Origin: Schizochytrium sp. TIO01
Taxonomy: Eukaryota; Sar; Bigyra; Thraustochytrida; Thraustochytriidae
Length of the DNA stretch: 64,000 nt
NCBI GenBank assembly: GCA_004764695.1
Contig: SMSO01000031.1
Coordinates: 2,651,048 to 2,715,047, forward strand
Reading direction: 5' to 3'
The stretch's first letter is position 1. Each line of letters opens with the position of its first letter. Made by a program: the position numbers and the translations under genes. This document shows, piece by piece, positions 26,301 to 38,046 of the stretch. The notes under the pieces were generated by a model. It searched no databases. It worked only from the letters and a program-made list of their open reading frames with translations, and was not told where the DNA came from.

Positions 26301-27804
26301 TAAATAAAAGGAAATAAAAATACGCTTTAGCCTTCGACTGCGTGTCCGTCGTGTTCTCCCCGGGCGCTTTCGCCAAGATTCCTCGAAGACCAGAACAAGC
26401 TAGCTGCTGGCTTGTGCTGCTAGTGCTGGTGTAAGATCCTGAGAGGGAAAGCTCGATTGATCGCCTCAAGAGGTTTGTAAATAGCTTTGTTCTTTCGGTG
26501 TTGTCGTTATCTTCACTCGCTCATTTCACCAGCGAATGTGAGTGAGATCCATTGATAGATACACGAGTGGGTGGTGTGTGCTCCTGAATGAACACTCACT
26601 TTTGAACGAGACTGCGGCAAGTTCAAGCCTTTAGGTTTGTCTATGGCGGGTACGGATACAAGACAGGCTGCCGGCTGCCGGCTGCCGGCTTGAAAAAGCA
26701 TGCGGCGTAGAAGAGTAGCACGTCAATCAATCGATCTAAGCTCACGTTGAATGCTTAATCACTGCTCTTCTTGTCCAGCCAGATACGAACACCTAGGCTT
26801 ACATATCATTCGAGGATACGTAGGTAGCGACATTCCGCTCTGCCAACCCTTGAAATTCCTGAGGACTGGCTGCCTGTGTAGGTACGCACCAATGAGGTAC
26901 GCCCAAGGCAGTACCTCCGCCCGAATGCATGAGAATGAGTTCAAAAGCAAGCTGCTGGCCTGCTTTCAGAGTCAAAATTTCGGGACGAAAAAATAGAAGA
27001 TTATTAGCCATTTAAAGATCAAGAGTAAACAGAAAATAAATGTTGCTCTTCTTGTTTGGAGTCTTGACTGTTTGACTCCAAAATACACGAGGATGGATGC
27101 TCGATTCTATTGCTTGGTGGAGAGTGAAAGAGAAGGATGGAGTGTACTTTTCTGAAAGCGCTAAAAAACAATGTAAAAGTACCTGGTAGAAAAGACGAAA
27201 GACAATAAAGTCTTCTCTAAAATTAACAAATAAACATTGAGCAAAATTATTTAGAAACAAACAACCTATCCCTCTCAGGCTTACTTAGTGTTTGACTTGG
27301 AGGAGGAGGTTCTACTTTATTTTTGCGAATGTTATTCTTGGTCTCACCCAAGAGAAGCTATCAGGAAAGTGTTTGAAGGGTTTTCATATTTACACGTCCA
27401 GCCTCGGCCCAAGCGCTTAAAGTCCGAAGAACGTAGAACGTAGCATTCAGGTTTGAGCCATCTATTTAATTGGAAAGATCTGCATGGCGTAAAAATAAAG
27501 GGGGAGAAAAAAGTACCTCATGTTAAAAAATTACCCTTTAGGCTTCATTCCCCTCAAAGTAGCTCCGACTTTTAATTAAAACTCTTTTTAAATGAATGTT
27601 TAAAACAATGCCTTCCTCATCTTGTTTATTATTTTCAAGTATTGTTTTCTTTCATAGTTTGTTCCGACTCATAACAGAAACTATGATCTCGGACTGGAAC
27701 TTGCGCTCTTTTCATCCATTGAATAATTAAATTTCATGGCCCACACGCGCTGCACAAGCCAGAGGAACGCCACATTCCCTTAGAGCAGAAGATAATAAGT
27801 ATAT
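23304..27804. other. Intergenic DNA, no supported gene
   Basis: AT-rich. It contains a GATT tetranucleotide run (26,155-26,175) and three copies of the heptamer GGCTGCC (26,665-26,691). Frames near 26,100-26,470 (-) and 26,750-27,000 are short and unsupported. Confidence 0.45.
26665..26691 (+). repeat. Heptanucleotide GGCTGCC x3
   Basis: Three perfect tandem copies plus part of a fourth of a 7-bp GC-rich unit. Confidence 0.85.
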
Positions 27805-28564
27805 ATGGAAAAAGCTAGGGATGAGAAACTAGAACAAATGGTTTGGACAAGTGTTTCTCGGTGCAAGTTTGAGACGCGGCAGAGGACAGGGCATAATTGC
27901 GCAAGTAGGGCGAAAAGCCTAAAAAGCCTGGGCGTGCACTCAAGAAAGTCCGCTGTATGTTGTCGAGTTATCTGTTTGGAACAACTATCAGTGAAGCTTT
28001 TTGAAGCACCTACCACGCCGGATGATGAGGGACTCGTTGACTGCCACGCCTCTCCAGCCTTTAATCTTCTTCCGCAAACTTTGGACCCAGACAAGCTAGG
28101 CACTACTACTACTCAAAATAGGTACTTCTCAATATATATATAAGTCACTACTAAGCAAGCAGAAGGAGAGGAGAACAGAACTCTATTTGAGTATAGCTTA
28201 AACATGCATGGAGGTCATCAGGTGTACAAGAGAATTCAGTTAATGAAGGAAGCACATACTACCAGAGCGCAGTCACGATCATACTTTATGCAGGTCAGCT
28301 TCAATATCAAGGAGCTCAGTGCCTTACAAAAGAAAGCTATTAGCCGGGCAGGTGAAAGCTGCAGAGTCGCGTCCAAATGCGAATTTATCAGTGGCCAGGC
28401 TCCAGCAGCTAGAGTACCTCCAAAAACATATTTTAAGTGGGGGCAAACGAGAAAAAATATATATGGATTTCCTTCCAAATTATCAACAGGGACTTGCACT
28501 CACTGAATTGTGCGGAAGGCAACGACATGCAGATCAGCGTCTGCATGAAAAAACAAACAGCTAG
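27805..28564 (+). pseudogene. Coding-like region with one stop and one frameshift
   Basis: From ATG 27805 a 112-codon frame ends at TAA 28141-28143 inside a TATATATA patch. The same frame then reopens to about 28,350, reading as protein from ATG 28204 (Met-His-Gly-Gly-His-Gln-Val-Tyr). After that the protein-like signal shifts to the next frame, 28,350-28,564 (Arg-Leu-Gln-Gln-Leu-Glu-Tyr-Leu-Gln-Lys-His-Ile), and ends at TAG 28562-28564. One nonsense codon and one frameshift over about 250 codons is the pattern of a pseudogene, or of exons whose introns I could not define. No family is recognised. Confidence 0.33.
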
Positions 28565-29629
28565 CTACTACAAAAACTGTATAGGAAAGTAGCAGTCTTG
28601 AACGCATGATACTCATATTGCAGAACTTTACTAATATATCAACGTTCGCCAGGAGGAGATCTCTATTCAATTAATTTTGTCTTTAGATTTTGAACTATAC
28701 TCGAGGCGAGTTGGAGGCGTACTCGAGTCGCACTCGCCAATCTTAACCGAAAAGGGGCTCCGCATAATCCTCGCTTGTTGAACTTCAGGCTTTTTGTTGC
28801 TAGAACATTAAACCCCTGAACGCTTTCGAACCATCATGCCGGCACTAACTGCTAACACGCAGATTGCATGTCGAGCTATGACAAATCTCGCAAATGAAAC
28901 CAATTCCTATTTACTAAAGGAAACAAGAAAACGCCAGCGACGTAGTCAAAAGGTATTATTAGGTCGCATCATGGTGGTATAACCAGTGCGTTCACTGGTG
29001 CCCAAAATACAGCCATGCTAGTATATTGAACAGCGAGTGTAGAATCGATTCGGTCCCATAGCAGTGTCTAACGTTGGTGTGATTTTTGGATGTGAAACTG
29101 CTCAAATTCATGTGCAAGCGAAAAAACTGAGGTGTGGTTTACTTTTTCTTTTGCACGTGCCTACTAAGTTTTGCGACTCCTCCCCGAAAGTAGGACCACA
29201 GAGAATAGAAGCACTGCCGCAACCGTACTATCGAAGATAGGAATCGCCTGATTCCAGCCTTTTCATGCACGGATTTAAGTTGGCTCGCTCCGATTTAGGC
29301 TTTAGCCTTGCGTTTCTATACTAGCTAGACTCAGTCTGAGAGGTCGCCTTATAAAATTCAATTACATTCTAGCAATCTCAACTGCTTCCCCTCTGGCTAA
29401 TTAATTATTTTCATTTTCAGTCTTAAATGTTGCAATTAAAATTCTAATGGAGTAATTCAGGCGAGATTTAAATGTGAAAAGGGCTTCTCGGCATGCATTT
29501 TCTCTTTACATGGCTCCGGCTTGAATGGTTCTCCTTCATTAAAACTTTCCACTCATGCTTATTGAGGAATGGTGGAGGTTCTTGCGCAAATTCTTTTGCT
29601 TGTTTAAAATGAGATTAGCTTTTTTCTTC
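28565..29629. other. Intergenic DNA, no supported gene
   Basis: No coding-like frame or structured element recognised. Confidence 0.5.
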
Positions 29630-30589
29630 TCATTTCTTTATTATTTCAAAAGGAAAAAAAGAGGGAAAAAGAGGGAAAAAGAGGAAAAAAGTATCTGCAA
29701 TATTCACTGTGTTAAAAGAAAACGCATAAGGAATAGAATAAAGAAGACCATAGTGGTGCCATTCGTTTGGCTGCTTCTCCTCATACCACCGTTGATCCAC
29801 TCCAGGAATTGGCGTGTCGTTATGGTTCACAGGGAATTCATTTTTAAAAGCGTGAAGAGAGCTGATCATGTCAGATTGCTTTTGTGGGAGTGCTTCGTTG
29901 TACTCCGATGCAGAGTCCTTACGCAGCCTGGCTCTGGAATTTTGTTGATTTGATGAATAGATGTTCAGTATATTTGCTTTCTTTCAGTTCGGTAAGAGTT
30001 GCAGTGTTTTGCGAAAGTCAGCAAGGAAGCTACACTTGTCAATAGCACCAACAGCAATGACAAGAACAATATATTGTTGCAGGGTTCAGGCAAGGCAGGC
30101 AAGGTGGGCAAGTTATGTGGGTCTCGATAAAATCAAACAGATACTTCGCGGGTCCGCTATCAATTTGCACTTTACCGAAAGGTCCACTGGAGTCATGGCG
30201 GTCTCCATGTCCTCGAAGCTACTTGCATATGCAACTCTATCTTTGATTAAATAGGTGGTTATAACTCTTTTCTTTACCAGACAAGTACCTCTACAACCCC
30301 GTAGAGTCATTACACTCCAATATTAGGCTTTTGCCATTGGCAGATTATACATACGAACGAGAAGATCTATCTCGTGAATGTGTATATTTGTGTAACACTT
30401 GTCTTCAATCAATTCCTTATCCAACCCCTCCGTGGAATTTCGTGAAATAGTCCACACGCAAGCAGATATCTGAAAACGCTGATTATTACTACTGTTGCAT
30501 CCTATCTCGTCGTCAGGGATTTTGCGGTACATGGAGATACATAGACGCGGCACGTGATACGTAGGGCACCAACTCAGTCCTCGCCTCTA
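29630..30589 (-). pseudogene. 320-codon coding-like frame, four in-frame stops
   Basis: On the minus strand a single reading frame from about 30,589 down to 29,630 reads like protein almost throughout. Internal stops include TAA at 30325-30323, TAA at 30115-30113, and two TGA between about 30,090 and 29,975. Fragments include Met-Tyr-Arg-Lys-Ile-Pro-Asp-Asp-Glu (ATG at 30532), Asp-Lys-Cys-Ser-Phe-Leu-Ala-Asp-Phe-Arg-Lys, and Arg-Trp-Tyr-Glu-Glu-Lys-Gln-Pro-Asn-Glu-Trp. A GTATGT donor-like site lies upstream of the first stop and could start an intron that removes it. Hence either an eroded gene or a multi-exon gene. The final 25 codons are Phe-rich low complexity and probably noncoding. No family is recognised. 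Confidence 0.4.
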
Positions 30590-32368
30590 CTACTTACTCT
30601 ATAAATGTAATTTTTGCTTATGAAAAGCATAGCTCTTGGACTGCATGGCTGATTTCTTCTCTTCTTTGATTTGCGGGGAAAGTGTGTAAGAAATGGAGAA
30701 CTGACAATACAGATCATAGAAATGTGATTAGATTTATCACTAGTCCTTCATCTGATACACTTTTAAAAAATAAAAAATACTACTAATGTGTCTACTGTTT
30801 TTCTCTTTCTTCTATACAAATGAAAACATAAGGTAAAAACAAACGTGACAGCCAACTATCTCTTACTAATTCACCATTCGATTGTGGGGCAAATTGCATA
30901 CCTAGCTGTAATTGAGCAAACTATGCTTAAAATTTGGACATATTTAAGACCAATGATCCAGGGTTTATTGGAGTTGTCAAGGGCACCCTTACCGCAGAAT
31001 TCCCTTCTTGAACTTAAAGAAACCGATTAAATCATGAATATATGACATGACGACAAAATTCTGGAGGCCAAAAGCAGACGCTTGAGCAAAGTTTGGACTC
31101 CTAAAGTACTCAACAAAGCAACGCAAATAATATATGTTAAATTATTCTAAGGTTTCGATGGGATATTCAGAAGCTATCTACTAGGAACAATCCTCATTTA
31201 AGAATACAAGCGGCAAGCTTTATTGAGAGCTTTCACGATCTTCTAATTGCTCCTTCTTCTCATAAGTATTGCCTATCTGCTTATCTGCCTAATTTATTAG
31301 TCTTCGTTAAATCCGTCGAATTTTTCACGATAATCACTAAAAAAATAACGTGGAGATGTGTAGGTAGGTCAACATATCACCATGGTGGAATGGTGAACTC
31401 CTTTTTCTTTTTCTATATCAAAGTTCTCCATTTATTACTATAATTATTATTAATTTGTGAATTTAAGAAAAAAATACATTATTATAGAATTCAGTATATA
31501 TTTTTAGTTAGTAAGTAGTCTCTTATTAATGTTTGCTTTTTAATCCATAGTTTTCAATGCTGACAGCAGCAATTATTTAATTTATTTTAAGATTAATTTT
31601 TTATTTAAAAAATTAAATTAATAACAACAGCAACAAATTAAAAAGAAGCACGTGAGGATTGTAGCGCGTGTGCAGGCGCTGGTCTCCGTGGTAGCTCAAG
31701 TTTCGAGTCTAAATTCCATTGAATCAACGTTTTCGCTAGCCAATCTTCACTATACGACCCTTCTCTAGCCCCTGCGCTGACCAATGACTCTTTGGCCTTT
31801 CATTTCCTTTCTTCAGAAAAGTCGCTGTCACTCTGAAAAGCAGACATGGCGAAATGCAGAATATTGCAGGCAGGTTGGAGTACCTTCCGGCTATTAGACT
31901 ATCTTTGGACAAGGTAGTGACCTATCTACTTAGCTACTGCTGGAAATCACTGGCTACTTCAGGAGGTAGCTCGGCAGAGCTGGTTGCCTCCGATCCGTCG
32001 TGGCCATCCTTTTCTTCGTTCCATCAAGCTTTGTTTTACCAGCATCATCCATCCATCCACCCATGATTCGCCGAATTGGGAACAACTGAAAGCACAACAC
32101 TACCGTGAGCCTACTCGCGACGCGAAAAACTACGGCTAGTTACCGCATATGCTTGACAGCTTGCCAGCCAACGACCTTGAAGCAAGTCGCACAAGCAAGG
32201 AACGGCGTGTCGTCTTCCGAAGGGCGTGCATCTTAAATTCCCAGCCTTTTTTTTTTAATTCTACAGAATACTACAGAACCCCCTTTTAATACAGAGCTCT
32301 AAACCACAGAACATTTCCGGTAAATATTGTTTTTAATTCATCTTTAAAAAATTAAAATAAATAAATAT

Positions 32369-32410
<42 letters not shown>

Positions 32411-32552
32411 GAAAGACTTTGTCTATTTCTGTTCCTATTTCCTTGAACATTCCCCCTCACGCTATGTAAGTTCGTACTTTAAATAACATTTATATATTTC
32501 TTATCAAAATCCCATCTAAATTGGGGTAGTTCAACAATTCGACAAGACGGAG
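30590..32552. other. Intergenic DNA, no supported gene
   Basis: Very AT-rich. A 61-codon frame at 30,845-31,030 (+) is weakly protein-like but lacks an ATG. A (TA)17 run lies at 32,373-32,406. Confidence 0.45.
32373..32406 (+). repeat. (TA)17 microsatellite
   Basis: Thirty-four bases of alternating T and A in an AT-rich setting. Confidence 0.9.
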
Positions 32553-32885
32553 CTACTTCAACACTGCTAGCTTTGCTCGCGTCTTTTGCAAGTTCGTCCA
32601 GATCATGCGATTCGTTTCGGCGTCGCCATTCAGGATTACACGACATTCATACAAACAGACAGACATGATAAAGACTGGGCGTGAGCCCCCTGAGCTCAGG
32701 GCCGCCACTCCCTGACTTGAAAAAATAGCTAGCATCAAAGGTCGCCGCAAAACGTCAAGAAGGGCTCCTTCATCAGGGCGAGACAGAATGCTATTGTCAG
32801 CAAAAGCAGGAGAGCAGCCAGGGCCGGCCTCTTTGAGTGTGCAGGGAGATGCAAGCGCCAAGGATGCCTCCGTCAGGTCTGCACT
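32553..32885 (-). CDS. Probable terminal exon, about 110 codons, unknown protein
   Basis: The minus-strand frame ends at TAG 32555-32553. It reads as protein up to about 32,885, where a TAAC branch-like site and a GTGCAG acceptor precede it; no ATG is available at the upstream end. Codon choice is balanced and GC3-rich compared with the flanks. Residues include Asp-Glu-Gly-Ala-Leu-Leu-Asp-Val-Leu-Arg-Arg and a basic tail Lys-Thr-Arg-Ala-Lys-Leu. This is one of the best unassigned coding signals in the left half of the window. I could not find the upstream exon or name the family. Confidence 0.38.
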   Translation of the reverse strand, partial: SADLTEASLALASPCTLKEAGPGCSPAFADNSILSRPDEGALLDVLRRPLMLAIFSSQGVAALSSGGSRPVFIMSVCLYECRVILNGDAETNRMIWTNLQKTRAKLAVLK

Positions 32886-33600
32886 TGTCTCTTTGAGTTC
32901 TTGTTACAAAGAGTTGAGCTGTGCAGTTCAGAGTGATGAAGCGAGGTGAACCTGTGTCTTCGCATGATGGAAATACATCAAAAGTCTGATTCGCTTGCTA
33001 CTGCTTCTAATACTCTCTCTAGTTGACAGTCTAAAGAAGAAGAATATAGTTATGGGTTATATATTAGGTATTCAAGTTGTTTCGTGATAACAAAATCATC
33101 TTGTTTTCAGGGGTAACATGAAATCTTTTACTTCTACTTCTACTAAAAGCAGGATACTGTCTACCTAGTACATACCTACAAAATGATCCAATAATAATTT
33201 AAAACAATTATTATTCTGTTAGTTTTTTTTTTTGTATCTCTCTTTAGGTACTCACCAAAGGTATGAAGAGTTGCTTCTATACATACTGTGTTGCCTAGTG
33301 AATAACTTAAGACTGAAAACAAAAGCAACTAACAAAATTAAATTAAAAAAAGCATTAAAATATTTGAAAGAAAACAGGGAAGAGAAGGTCACACATCCTA
33401 GGGCCGAGCTGCCACTAAGTTCCTATGAGGAAGTCCTACATGTATGCACGCATATATGGTGGCTTATCGTGCATCCGAAAGAACTACAGTGAAAATTTGG
33501 AGAATTGCGAGGAAGAACTAACTTCAAGTAAAACATCACAAAGGCCGAGGCCTCTGAAGGCTGGCGACAGTCTAAGCAAGCTGGCGACAGCTCAGCGCTG
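32886..33600. other. Intergenic DNA, no supported gene
   Basis: AT-rich. A direct repeat of CTGGCGACAG occurs twice near 33,560-33,592 at the edge of the next coding-like patch. Confidence 0.4.
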
Positions 33601-33872
33601 CAGCCTCCCAGGGCCTGCATGGGCAGGAAGTGGGAATCATTGGAGTCGCCTCAGGGCCGCCGCAGGATGGCGAAAAGGAAACTGCTGCCCGGCGCTTCCC
33701 CGAGTTTGAAAGAACTCTCTTGCACGTGTTTCGTGAGGGGTCGATTCGCAGGCCCTGGACTCCGACAGCCCACAATCGTTTCTTCAGCCTATGTATTTGC
33801 AGAGATCAATTGCAAGTAGTCAATTGCCTAATAAGTCCTAGTGATGTCAAGGCCTATCTTAATTACCACTAA
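33601..33872 (+). CDS. Coding-like segment, about 90 codons, unknown
   Basis: One frame from about 33,601 to TAA 33870-33872 reads as protein without an initiating ATG (Gly-Ile-Ile-Gly-Val-Ala-Ser-Gly, then Arg-Arg-Phe-Pro-Glu-Phe-Glu-Arg-Thr-Leu-Leu). It sits in a local GC-rich patch. A competing frame offset by one is also open over 33,619-33,819. It may be an exon or a decayed piece; nothing is recognised. Confidence 0.25.
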
Positions 33873-36800
33873 GAGGGTCACTAAGGTTGCTAAATGGAGT
33901 ATAGGGAGCCATGATCTCGGTCCTCGCTAGGAGAAGGAACAATTGATTTTGAGCGCGAGCCAAAGGCAAGTGCTGCGGCCACCGTTTCACAGAGACAAAA
34001 TTGGAAGGCTGCTCGAAGCCCCCAGCAACAAGTGCTTTTGCTCTCAGAGCCCTTCCCCGTATGAGAGATATCTTATACGAAGCCTAGGAGCTCTGTCTTC
34101 GTGTGTCCATAACTTACGAAGATGGCGCTATAATTTCCACTCGAATATGCGATGATCGCTTCTCAATTGCAAAGAAGGTAATCCGTACTAGTAGGTAGCT
34201 ATGTAGGTGCTACCAGGTCTTACTGCAGAGGTAGGATCCAAAAGAGCAACATGCATCAGAGATGATTTTTATATCTGCGTCCAAGTCCACGCGCACCAGA
34301 CTGACACGGAACCGAAACAGTTGACGCGCTCCTCTGCGGTCTAAGCTGCAATACTTGAGTCATCCATAGAAAGAGACGGGGACCCAGAGAGTCCAGTGTA
34401 GATAGCAGGGTTGGCTGTATCTCAGATCCGACTCGTGATTCGATTCACAAGCCGAGGAGGACCTTCAAGCGCTGTCACGGTCTGACTAGGTTAATTTGTA
34501 AGATAAACTTAGCAACTAACGAACAAAGTCAAACCAGTTACTTTGCCTGGTGGAAAACCTTGATCTCTGAGCAGGTGCTCCTCCTACTCGCAATGAAGAG
34601 CTAATTTATTTCTAGCAGCTTTTCCAATCCGGGCCAAAAAGATTCCGAACTGCGTGGGCAGAAGTAGGTGCGGCACGTATCGCGGCCCTTTCCAAGCCCT
34701 CAATTTATTCGCAAGCTTGTCGTGTAGACCCGCTCAGTCAAAACATACCAACAGTGAACGCTCGAACTTCAACTCTTAGTCAGTTCCAATCATTTCTATC
34801 GTTCGGGTAGCATGAGCGAAACAGGAGTACAAGAAGGTTAGGAGCGGCAAGCTTCCCTCGCAAGATTAGAAGCGCACGTGATGATTATTATGCTGCGCAG
34901 CCAGGACTTCAAAAGCGGCCAGAGAGAAGAAGACGAACACCAGAAATATAAGGCCTAGGAATTAGCTAGAAGTAAACCCGCAATTTGCGCTCCTGCTTTC
35001 GTTTCAGGAATACTAACAAATAGGCTATCATCGCTCTTTTTTAAACTTCCTACATATTCCGTGCTTCAGGCTCTATCACGTGCACGAGTTTTCCACTTTT
35101 GAAAACATTGTTTTTCTTTGGTTTTGAATATTATAAAATTAATATTTCAAGAACTAAAATAGACTATAACTTTGGATCACTATTACAGTTGCGACTGTGC
35201 GGTGGTAATAGGCGTCGTATGGGTTCAAAGAATTATTCCATTTAAATGAAATAGAAATAACAAAAGCATATTACAAGGTTATTATTCCCCATATCTCTTC
35301 ATTCAATAACACTCCATATACGAATAATAATGACGCTGGGTCTCCAAGGTTCGCACCACTTTAAAAGAAGTCCCCTGTCAACTAGTTTTGTCTTCTTTTC
35401 TTTTCAAGTAATTTTTTCATTTGCCAGGGTAGTCTATGCTATGCCGTTTTGTACATCGAACATAATAATTAAATAAAAATAGTATAAAAACAAATTCCAG
35501 GATCGCTCTTTCTTTCTCTTCTTATATAACTTTTCTTATACTATATTTATCCTATCCTCATTAGTAAATTGCATAGACGCAAAGAAAGCACGCAAAGAAA
35601 GCACATGATCCCGGTCTTCGTTTTTTTTTTACGTTTCTTGGGAAAGTGCAGAAGATCTTTCTTTTTGATTAGTTTAATTCATCCTAGGTAAAGCATCTTT
35701 CTTTAGCATATTTATTATATTGATAAACCGAGAAAAACGATCATATTGGTAGGCTAAGCAACTGAGGTCTAACACTAATGCTAAAGGTACCATCATAGCA
35801 AGTTCAATAGTTGCATTAGAAGGTAATAATCATCGCATATGCCTTTATATAAGTGTATCAATATTTTTTTTTCGCTTTAAAAACTAAATTGAATTAAACT
35901 CCTTTCCCCCCCCTATTTTAATATTTCATTAAGAATCAACGTCGAGAGTATAGATTATTCTGAGTTTCCTTTTCGACTGTTTTTTCATTTCTTTTTTCCT
36001 CTAAGCAATTGAGAACTAACTTTTGACCTCCCCTTAATCGCTGATTCAATTTTGCTTGCCTGCTTGGTTTTGTCTCTCGTAGAGGATGATTGATACTCAG
36101 ATCAATCATTGTCTTCCTGAGCTTAGAAACTGCGGTTCAAGCGAATTAGCTCTTGCACTTAGATGGAAGACCTTATCGCTCAAAGAAAATTTATAAGGGC
36201 ACAGTCATTATCTAGCCTCTATTTAACGCTTGTCAATCTTGCTTTAATACTATATATCTCTTATTATCTCCAGCTTTGATAATGAATAACAACTAGGACC
36301 TCCTTTCAAATTAAAAACTTTCTCTTTATAGACTTGAAATCTGAGAGTACATAGGTTGGAAGTTTCATGGATTTTTTTTTCTCTCTAAATTTGGAAATAT
36401 GACTTCCATCAATGGATTATTGCCATTCGTTTACGAATTCTCTTTTTCACTTCAAGTAAAACATAATTATTTTTCATTTTGTTGATGAATTCATAATGAA
36501 GCCAGCCTTCAGCACTTACATGAGTTATTCCCAAGGCATTCGCCGAGGTAGCGTACGAATGCATATACTCCTCCCAAGAAACAGACAAAGAGAACTGAGC
36601 AGAAACAGTGAAATATAAAAAACAAGAGCGTCAAGAAATAGACTCTTTCAATTCCTGTGCTGTTGCTAATTTAAATTATTAAAAAAAAAAAAAAAAAGTG
36701 TAGAGAGCACAGAGAAAGTGATAGCGGAAGAGAACCTGTATAGCCTCTGTTCTAAGTAAGAATCCAGGCTCGTCCATGCCCGCATCTTCACCCAGTCTCA

Positions 36801-38046
36801 TACGTCAATTCAACTCAAATACCTCTCTAGTGGCACAGCTACAGCCATTATACACCCTCCAAACCAGGCGCTCGACCCCATTCCTCAAGCAAATAAACTT
36901 CGACAATGTATTTTCTTGCTGCGGCGGTCACGTCACCCCCAATTTATTAAAATGGGAAGAGATTAAATCCAACGTTTCCAAAACTCCAAAGAATCGCGCC
37001 CTTTCAAGACACTTAAGAATATAGATCTTGCTAGCTTCTTTTTGAACATATAAAATGAAAATAGCGATAGAGAAAAGTTTGGTAGCAAACAGGTTATTTT
37101 ATAATTTAAAAAGTAACCTCCCCTGCCTGCTCTTCATCGCCATTGAATAGGATAAATCATAAAAACAGGCATAAAGCACCAGAACAAAGAAACTTTCAAG
37201 TCGCCTGCGTCTTTCTCACGCTACTCGTTGTGCAGCTTGAATAATAAATGAGCAGCCAGCCAAGCAGATCTGCACGCCCAGGCCGCGACGAGAGGATATA
37301 TCGCCTCTAAATGTATATATTGATATTTCCAAGCGCCGAATATGAGGTGCTGTGTGCTGCGCTGATAGAAGATGATAGTACTCATTTCGGTCAATCATTA
37401 CGCTCTTTTGCATTCCAGTATTCTCTTTTCTTTTCACATTCTGGCGGCGGTGGTTGTCTCGACTACCCTAAAGTGTTATTTTTCTCTTTCTACGGCCAAT
37501 CCTTCCCGTGCCCTCTCACTCCCTCTGCTGCTTCTCCCTAACTTTCTTTCTTTCTTTTTGTTCGCCGTGAACACTCGGCCTAAATGAAAAGAACTTCCTC
37601 CTTCTTCCATTTCAAATCAATACCCACCGAAGTGATTCTTTTGATTTAAAACCTTCAAATAAAAGGGGGGAGAAAACAAAATGGGATATGAAAGAGGACC
37701 CTATCTGGCTGGCATCTGTCTGGCTGGCAGCGGGGTGGCCGCAAGAATATAGATAGAGAATGAGGGGGACTTGATTTAAAAAGAAACAAAAAAAGTTGGA
37801 AGAAGAGACCTGAAGCAATAGAAGAAAAACAAAGAGAAAGAAAATCCGGCAGGCAGGCACGCTCGGGCAACAGCAGAACCAATTCGTCTGCGCGCGGCTG
37901 CCCAGCACGTAGATTAAGAGAAAGACCAAAAGCCAGATCATACATATATATAATCAATAGCTACACAGCCGTCAACCAGAGGCAACACAAGGCAAACAAA
38001 GATTGATCAACGACTGTGCGACCAACAGCCCCTAATCAGGTCGAGC
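33873..38046. other. Intergenic DNA upstream of the C2H2 gene
   Basis: AT-rich from 35.0 to 37.1 kb, with a run of 17 A at 36,681-36,697. No gene is supported. A frame at 36,776-37,024 is short and unremarkable. Confidence 0.5.
37941..37956 (+). promoter_or_regulatory. TATA-like element upstream of the C2H2 gene
   Basis: TACATATATATAATCA lies about 90-105 bases before the ATG at 38,047. Position and sequence suit a TATA box with a short 5' leader, but such AT runs are common nearby. Confidence 0.25.

Noticed and set aside
29555-29953. 132-codon plus-strand frame
   Set aside because: Lys/Phe-rich, driven by a GAGGGAAAAA repeat, and antisense to a better minus-strand reading.
1-38000. Retrotransposon or DNA transposon
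   Set aside because: No reverse transcriptase, integrase or transposase motifs, no long terminal repeats and no clear terminal inverted repeats were found by eye. Diverged remnants cannot be excluded.
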